46,152 nt of DNA from Microbacterium sp. GTDB taxonomy: Bacteria > Actinomycetota > Actinomycetes > Actinomycetales > Microbacteriaceae. A program made the translations under genes and the position numbers. The notes beneath the pieces are model-generated. The model had not been told where the DNA came from. It worked only from the letters and a program-made list of their open reading frames with translations, and ran no database searches. Position 1 is the first letter of the stretch, and each line of letters begins with the position of its first letter. This document shows positions 8,454 to 16,710 of the stretch, one piece after another. The DNA lies in contig JARBUN010000036.1 of NCBI GenBank assembly GCA_029239635.1, forward strand, positions 1 through 46,152, given 5' to 3'.

Positions 8454-8878
8454 GCGCCGTCCGTATCGCCCGACTGTCCGAGGAGCCGCTCGACCTCGAC
8501 GCGCACCTCCGCGCCGTCGAGGACGACGCCTCCGGAGCGGTCACGACGTTCGTCGGTCGCGTCCGCAACACCGATCCGGATGCCGCGGACGCGGTCATCG
8601 CGCTCGAGTACAGCGCGCATCCCGACGCGCCCGCCGCGCTGGAGCGCATCGCCGCCGCCGCCGCCGAGGGAACCGACGCGATCGTCGCGGTGAGCCACCG
8701 GGTCGGCCGACTCGCGGTGGGCGAGGCCGCGGTCGTGATCGCCGTGGCATCCGGTCACCGCGCCGCCGCGTTCGAGGTGTGCCGGACCGTGATCGAGACG
8801 ATCAAGACCGACCTCCCCGTGTGGAAGCGTCAGGTGGAGGCGGACGGGACGACGCAGTGGAAGGGCCTCGGGGGGTAG
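8450..8878 (+). CDS. moaE: Molybdopterin synthase catalytic subunit MoaE
   Basis: A 142-residue MoaE protein. Together with thiocarboxylated MoaD it puts two sulfurs into precursor Z to make molybdopterin. Family features visible: GAVTTFVGRVRN near residues 29-40, LEYSAHP, VSHRVGRLAVGEAAVVIAV, and the active-site region TIKTDLPVWKRQ with the conserved lysines. The start overlaps the mog stop (ATGA), implying translational coupling. Its partner moaD is encoded nearby on the other strand. Confidence 0.95.
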   Translation: MSAVRIARLSEEPLDLDAHLRAVEDDASGAVTTFVGRVRNTDPDAADAVIALEYSAHPDAPAALERIAAAAAEGTDAIVAVSHRVGRLAVGEAAVVIAVASGHRAAAFEVCRTVIETIKTDLPVWKRQVEADGTTQWKGLGG

Positions 8879-8930
8879 GGGGCGGCGAATCTCGGAGTTC
8901 GCGATTCCCTCGCAGGACTCCGGCCGATCT

Positions 8931-8945
8931 CCGCGGGTTCCGCGG
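8931..8945. terminator. Small GC hairpin between moaE and moaD
   Basis: CCGCGG-GTT-CCGCGG (8931-8936 with 8940-8945) lies between the converging ends of moaE and moaD. It has no T-tract, so a terminator role is tentative. Confidence 0.35.
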
Positions 8946-8982
8946 AAGAGTGCGAGGACGACGGCGGCGGAGCCGCGGCGGG

Positions 8983-9219
8983 TCAGCCGCCCGCGAAGGG
9001 GGGCAGGACGTCGACGTGCGTGACACCCGTGAGCGGGACGTCGTCGTCGTGACGGGTGCCGTCGACGAGCACGGCGCACCGGTCCAGGATGCCGCCGAGC
9101 GCGGGGTGATCGGCGACGATGCCGGCGCGCAGGGCGACGAGCGTCGTCTCGGTGCGCTCCTCGGCGTCGGTGCGTGCGGCTTCGGCGGCGGCCGCGAAGT
9201 AGCGGACGCGGACGCTCAC
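8983..9219 (-). CDS. moaD: MoaD/ThiS-family sulfur-carrier protein
   Basis: A 78-residue ubiquitin-fold sulfur carrier. It begins [13 protein letters not shown] as MoaD proteins do, and ends in PPFAGG, the C-terminal Gly-Gly that MoeB adenylates and that then carries the thiocarboxylate used by MoaE. It is the last gene of the five-gene minus-strand run; its start overlaps the moaC stop by four bases. Confidence 0.92.
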   Translation of the reverse strand: MSVRVRYFAAAAEAARTDAEERTETTLVALRAGIVADHPALGGILDRCAVLVDGTRHDDDVPLTGVTHVDVLPPFAGG

Positions 9220-9716
9220 GCGGATGCTCCCTCGACGGGTCCGGGCTCGCCCGGCCGCACCCAGTCGCCCGACTTTCCGCCGGTCTTCGACACGATCCGG
9301 ACGTTCTCGATGAACGTGCCCTTGTCCATGCCCTTCACCATGTCGACGATCGCCAGGGCGGCGACCGAGACGCTCGTGAGCGCCTCCATCTCGACGCCGG
9401 TGCGGTCGGCGGTGCCCACGGTCGCCTCGATCTCGACGCCGTCGTCGGTGATCGCGAGGTCGACCGCGGCGCGGTGCACGCCGATGACGTGGGCGAGGGG
9501 GAGAAGCGCCGGCGTCGACTTCGCGGCCTGGATTCCGGCGATCCGCGCCACGGCCAGCACATCGCCCTTCGGGGCGGTGCCGTCGCGCAGAGCCGCGACG
9601 ACCTCCGGCGCGCAGCGGACGAAACCCCGGGCCGTGGCGGTGCGGACGGTGGGCTGCTTGAGGGTGACGTCGACCATGCGGGCGTGGCCCGCGGCATCCA
9701 GATGGGTGAAGGTCAT
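9216..9716 (-). CDS. moaC: Cyclic pyranopterin monophosphate synthase MoaC
   Basis: A 166-residue MoaC. It turns the MoaA product into cyclic pyranopterin monophosphate (precursor Z). Family landmarks: [14 protein letters not shown] at the N-terminus, [13 protein letters not shown], the [17 protein letters not shown] segment (canonical LCHPL-type loop, here PLAH), and [20 protein letters not shown] with the catalytic-region lysines. It is tightly packed between moaD and moeA with 4-bp overlaps at both ends. The replacement of the usual Cys-His by Ala-His in the PLAH loop also occurs in other actinobacterial MoaC proteins as far as I recall. Confidence 0.95.
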   Translation of the reverse strand: MTFTHLDAAGHARMVDVTLKQPTVRTATARGFVRCAPEVVAALRDGTAPKGDVLAVARIAGIQAAKSTPALLPLAHVIGVHRAAVDLAITDDGVEIEATVGTADRTGVEMEALTSVSVAALAIVDMVKGMDKGTFIENVRIVSKTGGKSGDWVRPGEPGPVEGASA

Positions 9717-10936
9717 GGAATCAGCATGACATCGAGCGGGTCGCCCACCGACACGGTGGACACCTCGGCCGGGACGATCGCGAACGCCTCGGCGCGGGCG
9801 AGGGAGGCGGCGAGGTGGGAGCCCGAGCCTCCCGCGGTGGCGGGGCGCACGGTGCCCGCGGCGAGGTCGATCGCGGCGGGGAGGTATTGGCGGCGACCGG
9901 GCGGGGTCGTCCAGGAAGCGGATGCCGTGAGCCGGGCGATCCGTCGATCCAGGACCGCGCGGCCCTGCAGGGCGAGCAGCGCGGGGCGCACGAAGACCTC
10001 GAACGACACCGCCACGCTCACGGGATTGCCGGGGAGGCCGAAGACGAGCCGGCCGTCGGGGAGAGCCCCGAACGCCTGGGGCTTGCCGGGCTGCATCGCG
10101 ACCTTCTCGAACACGATGCGGTCGGACAGGGCGAGGCGCACGGGCTCGTAGGCTCCGGCGCTGACGCCGCCGGTGAAGACGACGACGTCGGCGCGGCTCG
10201 CGCGGGTGAGGATCGTCTCGATCCCCGCGGGGTCGTCGCCGACGCGGTCGACGAGCTCGATGTCGGCGTCGGCTCCGGCGACGAGTGCGGCGAGCAGGGT
10301 CGCGTTCGAGTCGGGGGTCTGTCCGCGCGTCGGGGCGGTGCCGGGGGCGACGAGCTCGCTGCCCGTGGACACGATCGCGACGCGGGGCCGGCGGGTGGCA
10401 CGCACGACGTCGACGCCCGCGGCGGCCGCGGCGGCCAGGGCGAACGGGCCGAGGCGCTCGCCGGGCGAGAGCACGACGTCGCCTTCGCGGGTGTCGCCCC
10501 CGCGTCGACGGATGAAGGCGCCTACCGCAGCGGGGGCGCGGCGCACCTCGACGGTGTCGAGCGAATCGGCGAGGCCCCCGGCGGTGTCCTCGAACGGCAC
10601 GATCGCGTCGGCGTCGGCGGGTACGGCGGCGCCCGTCATGATGCGGGCGGCCTCTCCCGGGGCGAGCGCGGGGTCGTCGGCGGTGCCGGCCGGCAGATCG
10701 GCGACGACCTTCAGGGTCGCGGGGTTGTCGGCATCCGCCCGCTCGACGTCGGCGAAGCGGACAGCGAAGCCGTCCATGGAGGAGTTGTCGAAACCGGGGA
10801 GGTCGTGCGCGGCGAGGACCGGTTCGGCGAGCGTTCGGTCGGCGGCCTCGGTCAGGGCGATCGACTCGGCGGGCAGCAGCACGACGGCGGCGAGCACGCG
10901 GGCGCGGTGCTCCTCGACGGTGAGCAGGGCGGTCAT
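9713..10936 (-). CDS. moeA: Molybdopterin molybdenumtransferase MoeA
   Basis: A 407-residue MoeA, the enzyme that inserts molybdate into adenylated molybdopterin. Landmarks: [17 protein letters not shown] near residue 40-60, [46 protein letters not shown], and the [17 protein letters not shown] loop. These cover domains I-IV in order and the length is normal. A GGAGG ribosome site precedes the ATG. It is separated from moeB by 73 bp but shares orientation and pathway with it, so one transcript from the moaA promoter is likely. Confidence 0.95.
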   Translation of the reverse strand: MTALLTVEEHRARVLAAVVLLPAESIALTEAADRTLAEPVLAAHDLPGFDNSSMDGFAVRFADVERADADNPATLKVVADLPAGTADDPALAPGEAARIMTGAAVPADADAIVPFEDTAGGLADSLDTVEVRRAPAAVGAFIRRRGGDTREGDVVLSPGERLGPFALAAAAAAGVDVVRATRRPRVAIVSTGSELVAPGTAPTRGQTPDSNATLLAALVAGADADIELVDRVGDDPAGIETILTRASRADVVVFTGGVSAGAYEPVRLALSDRIVFEKVAMQPGKPQAFGALPDGRLVFGLPGNPVSVAVSFEVFVRPALLALQGRAVLDRRIARLTASASWTTPPGRRQYLPAAIDLAAGTVRPATAGGSGSHLAASLARAEAFAIVPAEVSTVSVGDPLDVMLIP

Positions 10937-11009
10937 CTGAGCCTCCGGGGGCGGGGATGGGCGGCGAGGCCTCGGGGGGTGGCGATGCCCGGGATCGGGG
11001 TGGCGGGGG

Positions 11010-11780
11010 TCACGCGCGCACCGCCGGGGCGAGAGGGATCACATCCTGCCGCGCGCGCAGCGCGTCGACCACGATCAGGCGCCCGAGCAGCGGCTCACCC
11101 GCGCCCGTGACGAGCTTGATCGCCTCGGTCGCGAGCAGACCGCCGACCTGGACGCACAGCGAGCCGAGCACGCCGACCTGGGCGCACGTGGGCGGTTCGC
11201 CCGCCGATCCGGGCGGGAAGAGGTCGCCGAGCACGACGGGGGCGTGCCCCTCCGGCGGGTTCGACCAGAACACGGTCACCTGCGCGGCCCACTCCTGCAC
11301 GGCTCCCCAGACGAGAGGGATGCCGAGACCCTCGGTCGCGGCGGCGACGGCCTCGCGCGTGTCGAAGGTGTCGCTGCCGTCGATGACGATGTCGGCCCCC
11401 TCGAGCAGCTCGCGGGCATTGTCGGAGGTCAGGCGTACCGTGCGTTCATGGACGACGGTGAGGGGCGAGAGATCGCGCACGGCGCGCGCGGCGGATGCCG
11501 TTTTGGCGGTGCCGATGTCGTCGACGCGGTGCGCGAGCTGACGCTGCAGGTTCGTCCGTTCGACGGTGTCGTCGTCGATGATCACGAGCTCGCCCACACC
11601 CGCCGCGGCGAGCGACAGCAGAACGGGGGAGCCGAGGCCGCCGGCGCCGATCACCGCGATGCGCGCGGCCGCGAGCCGCCGCTGCCCCTCCTCGCCGATA
11701 CCGGCGAGAACCGCGTGGCGGGCCGTGCGGATGAGCTCTTCCGGGGCGAGGGATGCCACCGGCTCGACGAGCGGTCTCAT
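11010..11780 (-). CDS. moeB: MoeB/ThiF-family adenylyltransferase
   Basis: A 256-residue E1-like enzyme that would activate the MoaD C-terminus with ATP. Rossmann loop IAVIGAGGLGSPVLL and the motif VERTNLQRQLAH with the following KTASAARAVRDLSP are typical of MoeB/ThiF, as is DIVIDGSDTFDTR. Unlike some actinobacterial MoeBR proteins it has no C-terminal rhodanese domain, and the paired CxxC zinc motifs of Escherichia coli MoeB are not seen. The ATG at 11780 overlaps the moaA stop (ATGA). The same protein could also serve thiamin synthesis, but the genomic context favours molybdopterin. Confidence 0.88.
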   Translation of the reverse strand: MRPLVEPVASLAPEELIRTARHAVLAGIGEEGQRRLAAARIAVIGAGGLGSPVLLSLAAAGVGELVIIDDDTVERTNLQRQLAHRVDDIGTAKTASAARAVRDLSPLTVVHERTVRLTSDNARELLEGADIVIDGSDTFDTREAVAAATEGLGIPLVWGAVQEWAAQVTVFWSNPPEGHAPVVLGDLFPPGSAGEPPTCAQVGVLGSLCVQVGGLLATEAIKLVTGAGEPLLGRLIVVDALRARQDVIPLAPAVRA

Positions 11781-12961
11781 CCGCCGATCGCGCTCATCGT
11801 GCGCTCGGGCTGGACGAAGTCGGCACGCGCGAGCCCCACGCGGTCGGAGCCGTGGGCGCGGGGCTTGGCCCACATGGCATCCCGCCAGATCTGCGCGAGT
11901 CCCTCGTCGTCGGCTCCGTCGCGGAGGGCCGTGAGCAGATCGGTCTCTTCGTGCGAGAACAGGCACGAGCGGATGCGGCCGTCGGCGGTGACGCGGGTGC
12001 GCGAGCAGGCGGCGCAGAACGGCTCGGTGACCGAGGAGATGATGCCGACGTGCCCGGCGAGCGCGGTCTCGCCGGGGCGGCGGACCTCCCAGCGTTCGGC
12101 GGGGGCGGCTCCGCGGCCGCGCGGGTCGGCGGTGAGGGTGAAGGCCTCTTCGATCGCGGCGCGGATGTCGCGGGCCGGGATGACGTTGGTGGCGCTCCAC
12201 GAGCGGTCGCCGTCGAGGGGCATGTCCTCGATGAAGCGCATCTCGAAGCCGTTCGACACCGCCCAGTCGACCAGGGGGACGACCTCGGTGTCGTTGATGC
12301 CGCGCAGCAGCACGGCGTTGATCTTGATGGGGCCGAGGCCCGCTGCACGCGCGGCCTGGAGCCCCGCGAGCACCTTGTCGAGGTGCGGACGGCGGGTGAG
12401 CTCGGCGAACGTCTCGGGGTGGAGGGTGTCGAGCGAGACGTTCACGCGGTTGAGTCCCGCGTCCTTCAGGGCCTGGGCGCGGCGGTCAAGACCCACGGCG
12501 TTCGTGGTCATCGAGATCGGGAGGTCGGGGTTGTCTTCGCGGATGCCGGCGATGATGACCTCGAGGTCCTTGCGCACGAGGGGCTCGCCGCCCGTGATGC
12601 GCAGTTCCTCCGCGCCGAGCGACTGCACGGCGACGCGGACGATGCGACGGATCTCGTCGGCGCTCATTAACTGCGTCTGCGGGAGCCACGGCATCCCGTC
12701 GGCCGGCATGCAGTACGTGCAGCGCAGGTTGCACTTGTCGATGACCGACACGCGCAGGTCGGTCGCGACGCGGCCGAACCGGTCGAGCAGGCCGCCGTCG
12801 CGGGGGGCGCCGGTCGCACGGACCGCGCCGGGCTCGCCGGTGGCGCCGCTCGCGGTCGTGGGTGCGCCGCTCGCGGTCATGGTTGCGCTGCTCGTGGTCA
12901 CGGTCGCGCTGAGGGGCACGGCGACCGGACCCCGCGTCGCGCTCGCGTGCTCGGCATCCAT
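11777..12961 (-). CDS. moaA: GTP 3',8-cyclase MoaA (radical SAM)
   Basis: A 394-residue radical SAM enzyme starting molybdopterin synthesis from GTP. The SAM cluster motif is C77-x3-C81-x2-C84, with GGEP at 124-127; the C-terminal cluster Cys are C316, C319 and C333. The protein ends in Gly-Gly, which in MoaA is needed for activity. It carries a Thr/Ser/Ala-rich N-terminal extension of about 60 residues containing a 7-residue repeat, unusual for the family. The ATG at 12961 follows a TAGGCT -10 box by six bases, pointing to a leaderless transcript. It is first gene of moaA-moeB-moeA-moaC-moaD. Confidence 0.95.
   Translation of the reverse strand: MDAEHASATRGPVAVPLSATVTTSSATMTASGAPTTASGATGEPGAVRATGAPRDGGLLDRFGRVATDLRVSVIDKCNLRCTYCMPADGMPWLPQTQLMSADEIRRIVRVAVQSLGAEELRITGGEPLVRKDLEVIIAGIREDNPDLPISMTTNAVGLDRRAQALKDAGLNRVNVSLDTLHPETFAELTRRPHLDKVLAGLQAARAAGLGPIKINAVLLRGINDTEVVPLVDWAVSNGFEMRFIEDMPLDGDRSWSATNVIPARDIRAAIEEAFTLTADPRGRGAAPAERWEVRRPGETALAGHVGIISSVTEPFCAACSRTRVTADGRIRSCLFSHEETDLLTALRDGADDEGLAQIWRDAMWAKPRAHGSDRVGLARADFVQPERTMSAIGG
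12843..12905 (-). repeat. 21-bp tandem repeat in the moaA 5' end
   Basis: Three units of 21 bp, about 70-90% alike (each starts GCGC on the plus strand and contains CGCGGTC or a near copy). They encode seven-residue Ala/Thr/Ser-rich repeats around residues 20-40 of MoaA, outside the catalytic core. Confidence 0.7.
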
Positions 12962-12967
12962 GGGTCG

Positions 12968-12973
12968 AGCCTA
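12968..12973 (-). promoter_or_regulatory. Leaderless-type -10 box (TAGGCT) for the moaA operon
   Basis: On the minus strand, TAGGCT is followed by CGACCC and then the moaA ATG, a six-base spacer with no Shine-Dalgarno. Confidence 0.6.
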
Positions 12974-13006
12974 GGTCAGCGGGGAGGAGGGGAGGGCCTG
13001 CGCGCA

Positions 13007-13157
13007 GGAGGAGATGCGGGGAGCTTGTCGAGGTCCCGGCTTCCGACGAGCGTGCCCGGGCGGGGTTCGTGTGGTGCTGCGTGCCGGGACGGGAGGAGAT
13101 TCGGGGAGGGGAGGACCGCGCGGCGCGCGGGCGTCGGCCCGGTCCGGGATCTCCTCC
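13007..13157. promoter_or_regulatory. Three GGAGGAGAT boxes between moaA and the molbindin gene
   Basis: GGAGGAGATGCGGGGAG (13007-13023) and GGAGGAGATTCGGGGAG (13092-13108) match at 16 of 17 bases. A third core, GGAGGAGAT, lies inverted at 13149-13157. They sit in the 245-bp divergent spacer between moaA and the molybdate-binding regulator, so they are candidate operators for it. Confidence 0.45.
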
Positions 13158-13194
13158 TCGTAGCTGACGCCCACCGGCGGCAGCGACCGCGCGG

Positions 13195-13200
13195 TACGGT
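13195..13200 (+). promoter_or_regulatory. Leaderless-type -10 box (TACGGT) for the molbindin regulator
   Basis: TACGGT, then six bases (CGTCGC), then the ATG at 13207. No Shine-Dalgarno is present. Confidence 0.55.
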
Positions 13201-13206
13201 CGTCGC

Positions 13207-13602
13207 ATGTCGAACACCTTCCGGATCGCGACGGCCGCGCGCCTCCTCGGCGTCAGCGATGACACGGTCCGGCGCTGGATCGATCAGGGTGTGCTGCCGA
13301 CGACCGGAGCATCCCCCGTCGAGATCCCGGGCGCGGCCCTGGCGGAGCGGGCCGTGGCCCTTGCCGACGAGCCCGACGACCCCACCGGTGTCGCCTCCAG
13401 TGCGCGCAATCGTTTCGTGGGCATCGTCACGCGCGTGCAGATCGACGGCGTCATGGCCCAGGTCGACCTGCAGTGCGGGCCGCACCGCGTCGTGTCGCTG
13501 ATGTCGGCCGAGGCGGCGCAGGAGCTCGCGCTTGCGCCCGGTTCGCTCGCGGTGGCGTCGGTGAAGGCGACGGTCGTGACGGTGGAGGCGCCGCGCGCCT
13601 GA
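13207..13602 (+). CDS. Molbindin regulator: excisionase-type HTH plus TOBE/MOP domain
   Basis: A 131-residue protein with two domains. Residues 3-35 form a MerR/excisionase-like helix-turn-helix (IATAARLLGVSDDTVRRWIDQG). Residues 67-130 form one MOP/TOBE molybdate-binding domain (NRFVGIVTRVQIDGVMAQVDL ... VVSLMSAEAAQELAL ... LAVASVKATVVTVE). The combination makes a small one-domain-each ModE substitute. Its place between the moa and mod gene arms says it senses molybdate and controls one or both. Candidate operators are the GGAGGAGAT boxes upstream and the AT-rich dyad before modA. Confidence 0.88.
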   Translation: MSNTFRIATAARLLGVSDDTVRRWIDQGVLPTTGASPVEIPGAALAERAVALADEPDDPTGVASSARNRFVGIVTRVQIDGVMAQVDLQCGPHRVVSLMSAEAAQELALAPGSLAVASVKATVVTVEAPRA

Positions 13603-13792
13603 CCCGCGCCGGGGTGGGGCTCCGCCCAAGCCGCGCCGCGCGGGACGCCGACCGAGCGAACTCCTGAGTTCCGCCGTCCTGCGGTGCTGTGAGGCGGGAT
13701 GGATGCCGCTCCCTCATCGATTCTCAGGAGTTTGGCCCGCCGTCGGCCGGAGGCGGGCCGGAAGGACAGAGGGCGCGACGCTCGGTAGGCCG

Positions 13793-13833
13793 ACATGCGG
13801 ATATATTTGTCCATATTCTCCGCACATGCGGAT
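13793..13833. promoter_or_regulatory. AT-rich dyad framed by direct repeats before modA
   Basis: An AT-rich island in very GC-rich DNA. CGGATATAT (13798-13806) and ATATTCTCCG (13813-13822) form an imperfect dyad around TTGTCC. ACATGCGGAT occurs twice, at 13793-13802 and 13824-13833, 31 bp apart (about three helix turns). The position, 38 bp before the modA ATG, and the general look of ModE sites (paired ATAT half-sites) suggest a molybdate-responsive operator/promoter. Confidence 0.5.
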
Positions 13834-13871
13834 GACCTCGACGGGCGTGTGACGCCCCGGAAAGGCCCACC

Positions 13872-14645
13872 ATGCGCCGTCTCACCCGCCTGTCCGTGCT
13901 CCTCGCCGGCGCCGCCCTCCTCGCCGCCTGCGCGAGCCCCGCGACCGAGCCCGCGGCATCCGGGACCTCCGCCGCGGACGACGCGCTCACCGGGACCGTC
14001 GAGGTCTACGCCGCCGCGTCCCTGCAACGCTCGTTCGACGAGATCGCGACGGCCTTCGAAGCCGCGCACCCGGGCGTCACGGTGGCTCCCGTGTACGACG
14101 GATCGAGCACGCTCGCGACGCAGATCGGGGAGGGGGCCCCGGCCGACGTGTTCGCCTCGGCCGACGAGAAGAACATGGCGAAGGTCGCCGCTCAGGCTCC
14201 CGCGCCCCAGATCTTCGCGGCCAACACCCTCGTCATCGCGGTGCCGACCGGGAACCCGGGCCAGGTGCAGACCCTCGCCGACCTCTCCCGCGTGACGACG
14301 GTGCTGTGCGCGCCCGAGGTGCCGTGCGGGGCGGCGTCCCAGACGCTCCTGTCGAAAGCCGGGGTCGTGGTGAGCCCGGCGAGCTCGGAGCAGAACGTGA
14401 CCGCCGTGCTGACGAAGGTCGCGGCCGGCGAGGCCGACGCGGGACTCGTCTACGCCACCGACGCGGTGGGCCGCGACGATGTCGAGGCGATCGTGCCCGA
14501 CGGCGCCGACGCCGTCGTCAACCGCTACCCGATCGCGGTCCTCTCCGACGCCCCGAACCCCGAGGCGGCGGCGGCGTTCGTCGCCTTCGTGCTCTCGGAG
14601 GACGGTCAACGCCTCCTCGCCGACGCCGGATTCCGAGCGCCGTGA
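13872..14645 (+). CDS. modA: Molybdate ABC transporter substrate-binding lipoprotein ModA
   Basis: A 257-residue lipoprotein. Signal peptide residues 1-19 end in the lipobox LLAAC, so C20 would be lipidated and the protein held on the outer face of the membrane. The mature part begins GTVEVYAAASLQRSFDEIA, then VYDGSSTLATQIGEGAPADVFASADEKNM, the anion-binding pattern of ModA. GAAAGG precedes the ATG at a normal distance. The stop overlaps modB by four bases (GTGA). Anion selectivity (molybdate against tungstate) cannot be read from sequence. Confidence 0.95.
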   Translation: MRRLTRLSVLLAGAALLAACASPATEPAASGTSAADDALTGTVEVYAAASLQRSFDEIATAFEAAHPGVTVAPVYDGSSTLATQIGEGAPADVFASADEKNMAKVAAQAPAPQIFAANTLVIAVPTGNPGQVQTLADLSRVTTVLCAPEVPCGAASQTLLSKAGVVVSPASSEQNVTAVLTKVAAGEADAGLVYATDAVGRDDVEAIVPDGADAVVNRYPIAVLSDAPNPEAAAAFVAFVLSEDGQRLLADAGFRAP

Positions 14646-15421
14646 GGGCCGCGGGGTACGTCCCTCGCTGGCTGATCCTGCCGGCGGTGGTCGGGCTGCT
14701 CTTCCTCCTCGTGCCGCTGACGGCCCTCCTCGCCCGCGTCGAGTGGGCGACGCTCGTCGCGGATGTGACTTCGGATGCCGCGCTCTCGGCGCTCGGCCTG
14801 TCACTGGCCACGGGCGCCGCCGCCACCGTGCTGTGCGCGGTCGTCGGCATCCCGCTCGCCCTGGTGATCGCCCGGAGTCCCGCTCGCACCGCCGCCCTGC
14901 TGAGGGCGCTGGTCACGGTGCCGCTCGTCCTGCCACCGATGGTCGGGGGTGTCGCGCTGCTCTACCTCTTCGGTCGCACCGGCTGGTTCGGTGCTCTCGG
15001 CCTGCCTTTCACGACACCGGCCGTCGTGCTCGCGCAGGTGTTCGTCGCGCTGCCCTTCCTCGTGCTCGCGGTCGAGGGGACCCTGCGCAGCACAGGTGTG
15101 GAGTTCGAGCGCGCCGCCGCCTCGCTCGGCGCGTCGCGCGCGACGATCCTGCGTCGCATCACGCTGCCGCTCGCGGCCCCCGGCATCGTCGCGGGCGTCG
15201 TGCTGTGCTTCGCCCGCGCGATCGGGGAGTTCGGGGCGACCGCGCTTTTCGCCGGCAACCGCCCCGGCGTGACGCAGACCATGCCTCTCGCGATCTACAC
15301 CGCTTTCAACGGCGCCGGGGTCTCGCAGGGGACGGCGGTGGCGCTGTCACTGCTGCTGCTCGTCACCGCGGTCGCGGTGCTGCTGCTCGTGCGCGGGTGG
15401 CGTCCGGGGGTCGGGCGATGA
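14642..15421 (+). CDS. modB: Molybdate ABC transporter permease ModB
   Basis: A 259-residue membrane permease with about six helices. Conserved ModB stretches: TVPLVLPPMVGGVALLYLFG, the cytoplasmic coupling (EAA-like) loop FERAAASLGASRATILRRIT, and AIGEFGATALFAGN. The GTG at 14642 overlaps the modA stop and gives a standard N-terminus; a longer open frame to the left is only a shadow of modA. Its ATGA overlap with modC indicates one transcript. Confidence 0.94.
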   Translation: MRAAGYVPRWLILPAVVGLLFLLVPLTALLARVEWATLVADVTSDAALSALGLSLATGAAATVLCAVVGIPLALVIARSPARTAALLRALVTVPLVLPPMVGGVALLYLFGRTGWFGALGLPFTTPAVVLAQVFVALPFLVLAVEGTLRSTGVEFERAAASLGASRATILRRITLPLAAPGIVAGVVLCFARAIGEFGATALFAGNRPGVTQTMPLAIYTAFNGAGVSQGTAVALSLLLLVTAVAVLLLVRGWRPGVGR

Positions 15422-16590
15422 GGGGCGAGGGTGCCGTGCCGGGTGACGCGGCGGGTCATAGCCCGAGCGATGAGGGTGCGATGCGGCTTCGCCCGGGCCG
15501 CCGCGAACCGGGCGCGGAGGGCGAGCCCACGGGCGACGCAGACGCCCCGATGATCCCGGATGCCGCCGCCCTCCGCGCCCGCGTCGTCGTCCGCCGGCGC
15601 GAGTTCGCCGTCGACATCGCCCTCGACGTCGCGCCCGGTGAGACCGTCGCGGTCATGGGCCGCAGCGGAGCCGGCAAGTCGACGCTTCTCGGCGCGCTCG
15701 CCGGACTCACCCCGCTCGACGAGGGCGAGATCGTGCTCGACGGGCGTGTGCTCGACCGCGCTCCGCGCGTGCGCACCGCGCCGATGCAGCGGGGGATCGT
15801 TCTGCTCGGACAGGACGCGCGCCTGTTCCCGCACCTCACCGCCCGCGAGAACGTCGCTTTCGGTCCGCGCGCGGCCGGGGTCGCGGCATCCCTCGCCCGG
15901 TCCTCCGCCGACGAGTGGCTGGCACGGGTGGGGCTCCCCGGCGCGGGTGATCGTCGGCCCGCGCAGCTCTCCGGCGGCGAGCAGCAGCGGGTCGCCGTCG
16001 CCCGCGCGCTCGCCGCGGAGCCGCGGGTGGTGCTGCTGGACGAACCGCTCGTCGCGCTCGACGCGGTGACCGCGTCGGAGATCCGGGCGATGCTGCGCGA
16101 GCGTCTCGCCGGCGTCACGACGATCGCCGTCACGCATGACGCCGTGGACGCCGCGGCCCTCGCGGACCGACTCCTCATCGTCGAGCGTGGTCGCGTCTCG
16201 CAGGCGGGGCCGGTGCGCGAGGTGCTGGCCGCGCCGACCACCGCCGTCGCCGCGGCCATCGCGGGACTCGAACGGGTCGTGGGCGTCGCCCGCTGCGGCG
16301 GCTGGGAGAGCGCGGGCCTGCGTCTGGAGTCGACGGATGCCCCTTCTCTCGCCCTCGCCGCCCGCGACGGGGTGCCGTTGGCCGCGGTCTTCCGCTCCGC
16401 CGACGTGCGCCTGGGAAAGGGGTGCCCGGCGACCGTCCAGCGCCTCGAGCCGACGCCGACCGGCGTCCGGGTGGTGACGGACCGCGTGGTCGCCGAGGTG
16501 TCGTCGAGCGAGGCCACGGCGATCCGCCCGGGGGACGTCGTGCTCGTGCGCGTCGCCCCGGATCGCGTGCGGTTCGTCGCGGCATCCTGA
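15418..16590 (+). CDS. modC: Molybdate ABC transporter ATPase ModC
   Basis: A 390-residue ATPase energising ModB. Walker A GRSGAGKST begins at residue 81, the Q-loop region is VLLGQDARLFPHLT, the signature is LSGGEQQRV, and Walker B VVLLDEP. A C-terminal TOBE-like segment follows. The ATG at 15418 overlaps the modB stop (ATGA), which argues for coupling, but it adds a Gly/Glu-rich leader of about 44 residues that most ModC proteins lack. The ATG at 15550 (MIPDAAALRARV) is a credible alternative start. It closes the modABC operon and is followed by a hairpin region. Confidence 0.92.
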   Translation: MRGEGAVPGDAAGHSPSDEGAMRLRPGRREPGAEGEPTGDADAPMIPDAAALRARVVVRRREFAVDIALDVAPGETVAVMGRSGAGKSTLLGALAGLTPLDEGEIVLDGRVLDRAPRVRTAPMQRGIVLLGQDARLFPHLTARENVAFGPRAAGVAASLARSSADEWLARVGLPGAGDRRPAQLSGGEQQRVAVARALAAEPRVVLLDEPLVALDAVTASEIRAMLRERLAGVTTIAVTHDAVDAAALADRLLIVERGRVSQAGPVREVLAAPTTAVAAAIAGLERVVGVARCGGWESAGLRLESTDAPSLALAARDGVPLAAVFRSADVRLGKGCPATVQRLEPTPTGVRVVTDRVVAEVSSSEATAIRPGDVVLVRVAPDRVRFVAAS

Positions 16591-16636
16591 GCGCGTTCGG
16601 GGTGCGACGCCCGGGGCGCTCGGCGCGCTCATACGG

Positions 16637-16695
16637 TCGAGTGTCCAAAACACCCGGACACTTTTCCGCCGTCTCCGGGCTTCTTGGACACTCGA
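16637..16695. terminator. Inverted-repeat region after modC with two competing hairpins
   Basis: TCGAGTGTCCAA (16637-16648) is exactly complementary to TTGGACACTCGA (16684-16695). Within it, GTGTCC (16641-16646) can instead pair with GGACAC (16656-16661), and that smaller hairpin is directly followed by TTTT, as in a factor-independent terminator. The two folds exclude each other. The region lies between the ends of modC and a minus-strand small gene. Confidence 0.55.
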
Positions 16696-16710
16696 TCGGG
16701 GGAGAGGGAC

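Noticed and set aside
13007..13157. Molybdenum-cofactor riboswitch near the moa genes
   Set aside because: The spacer lacks a recognisable paired aptamer, and both flanking genes appear leaderless, leaving no room for a leader RNA.
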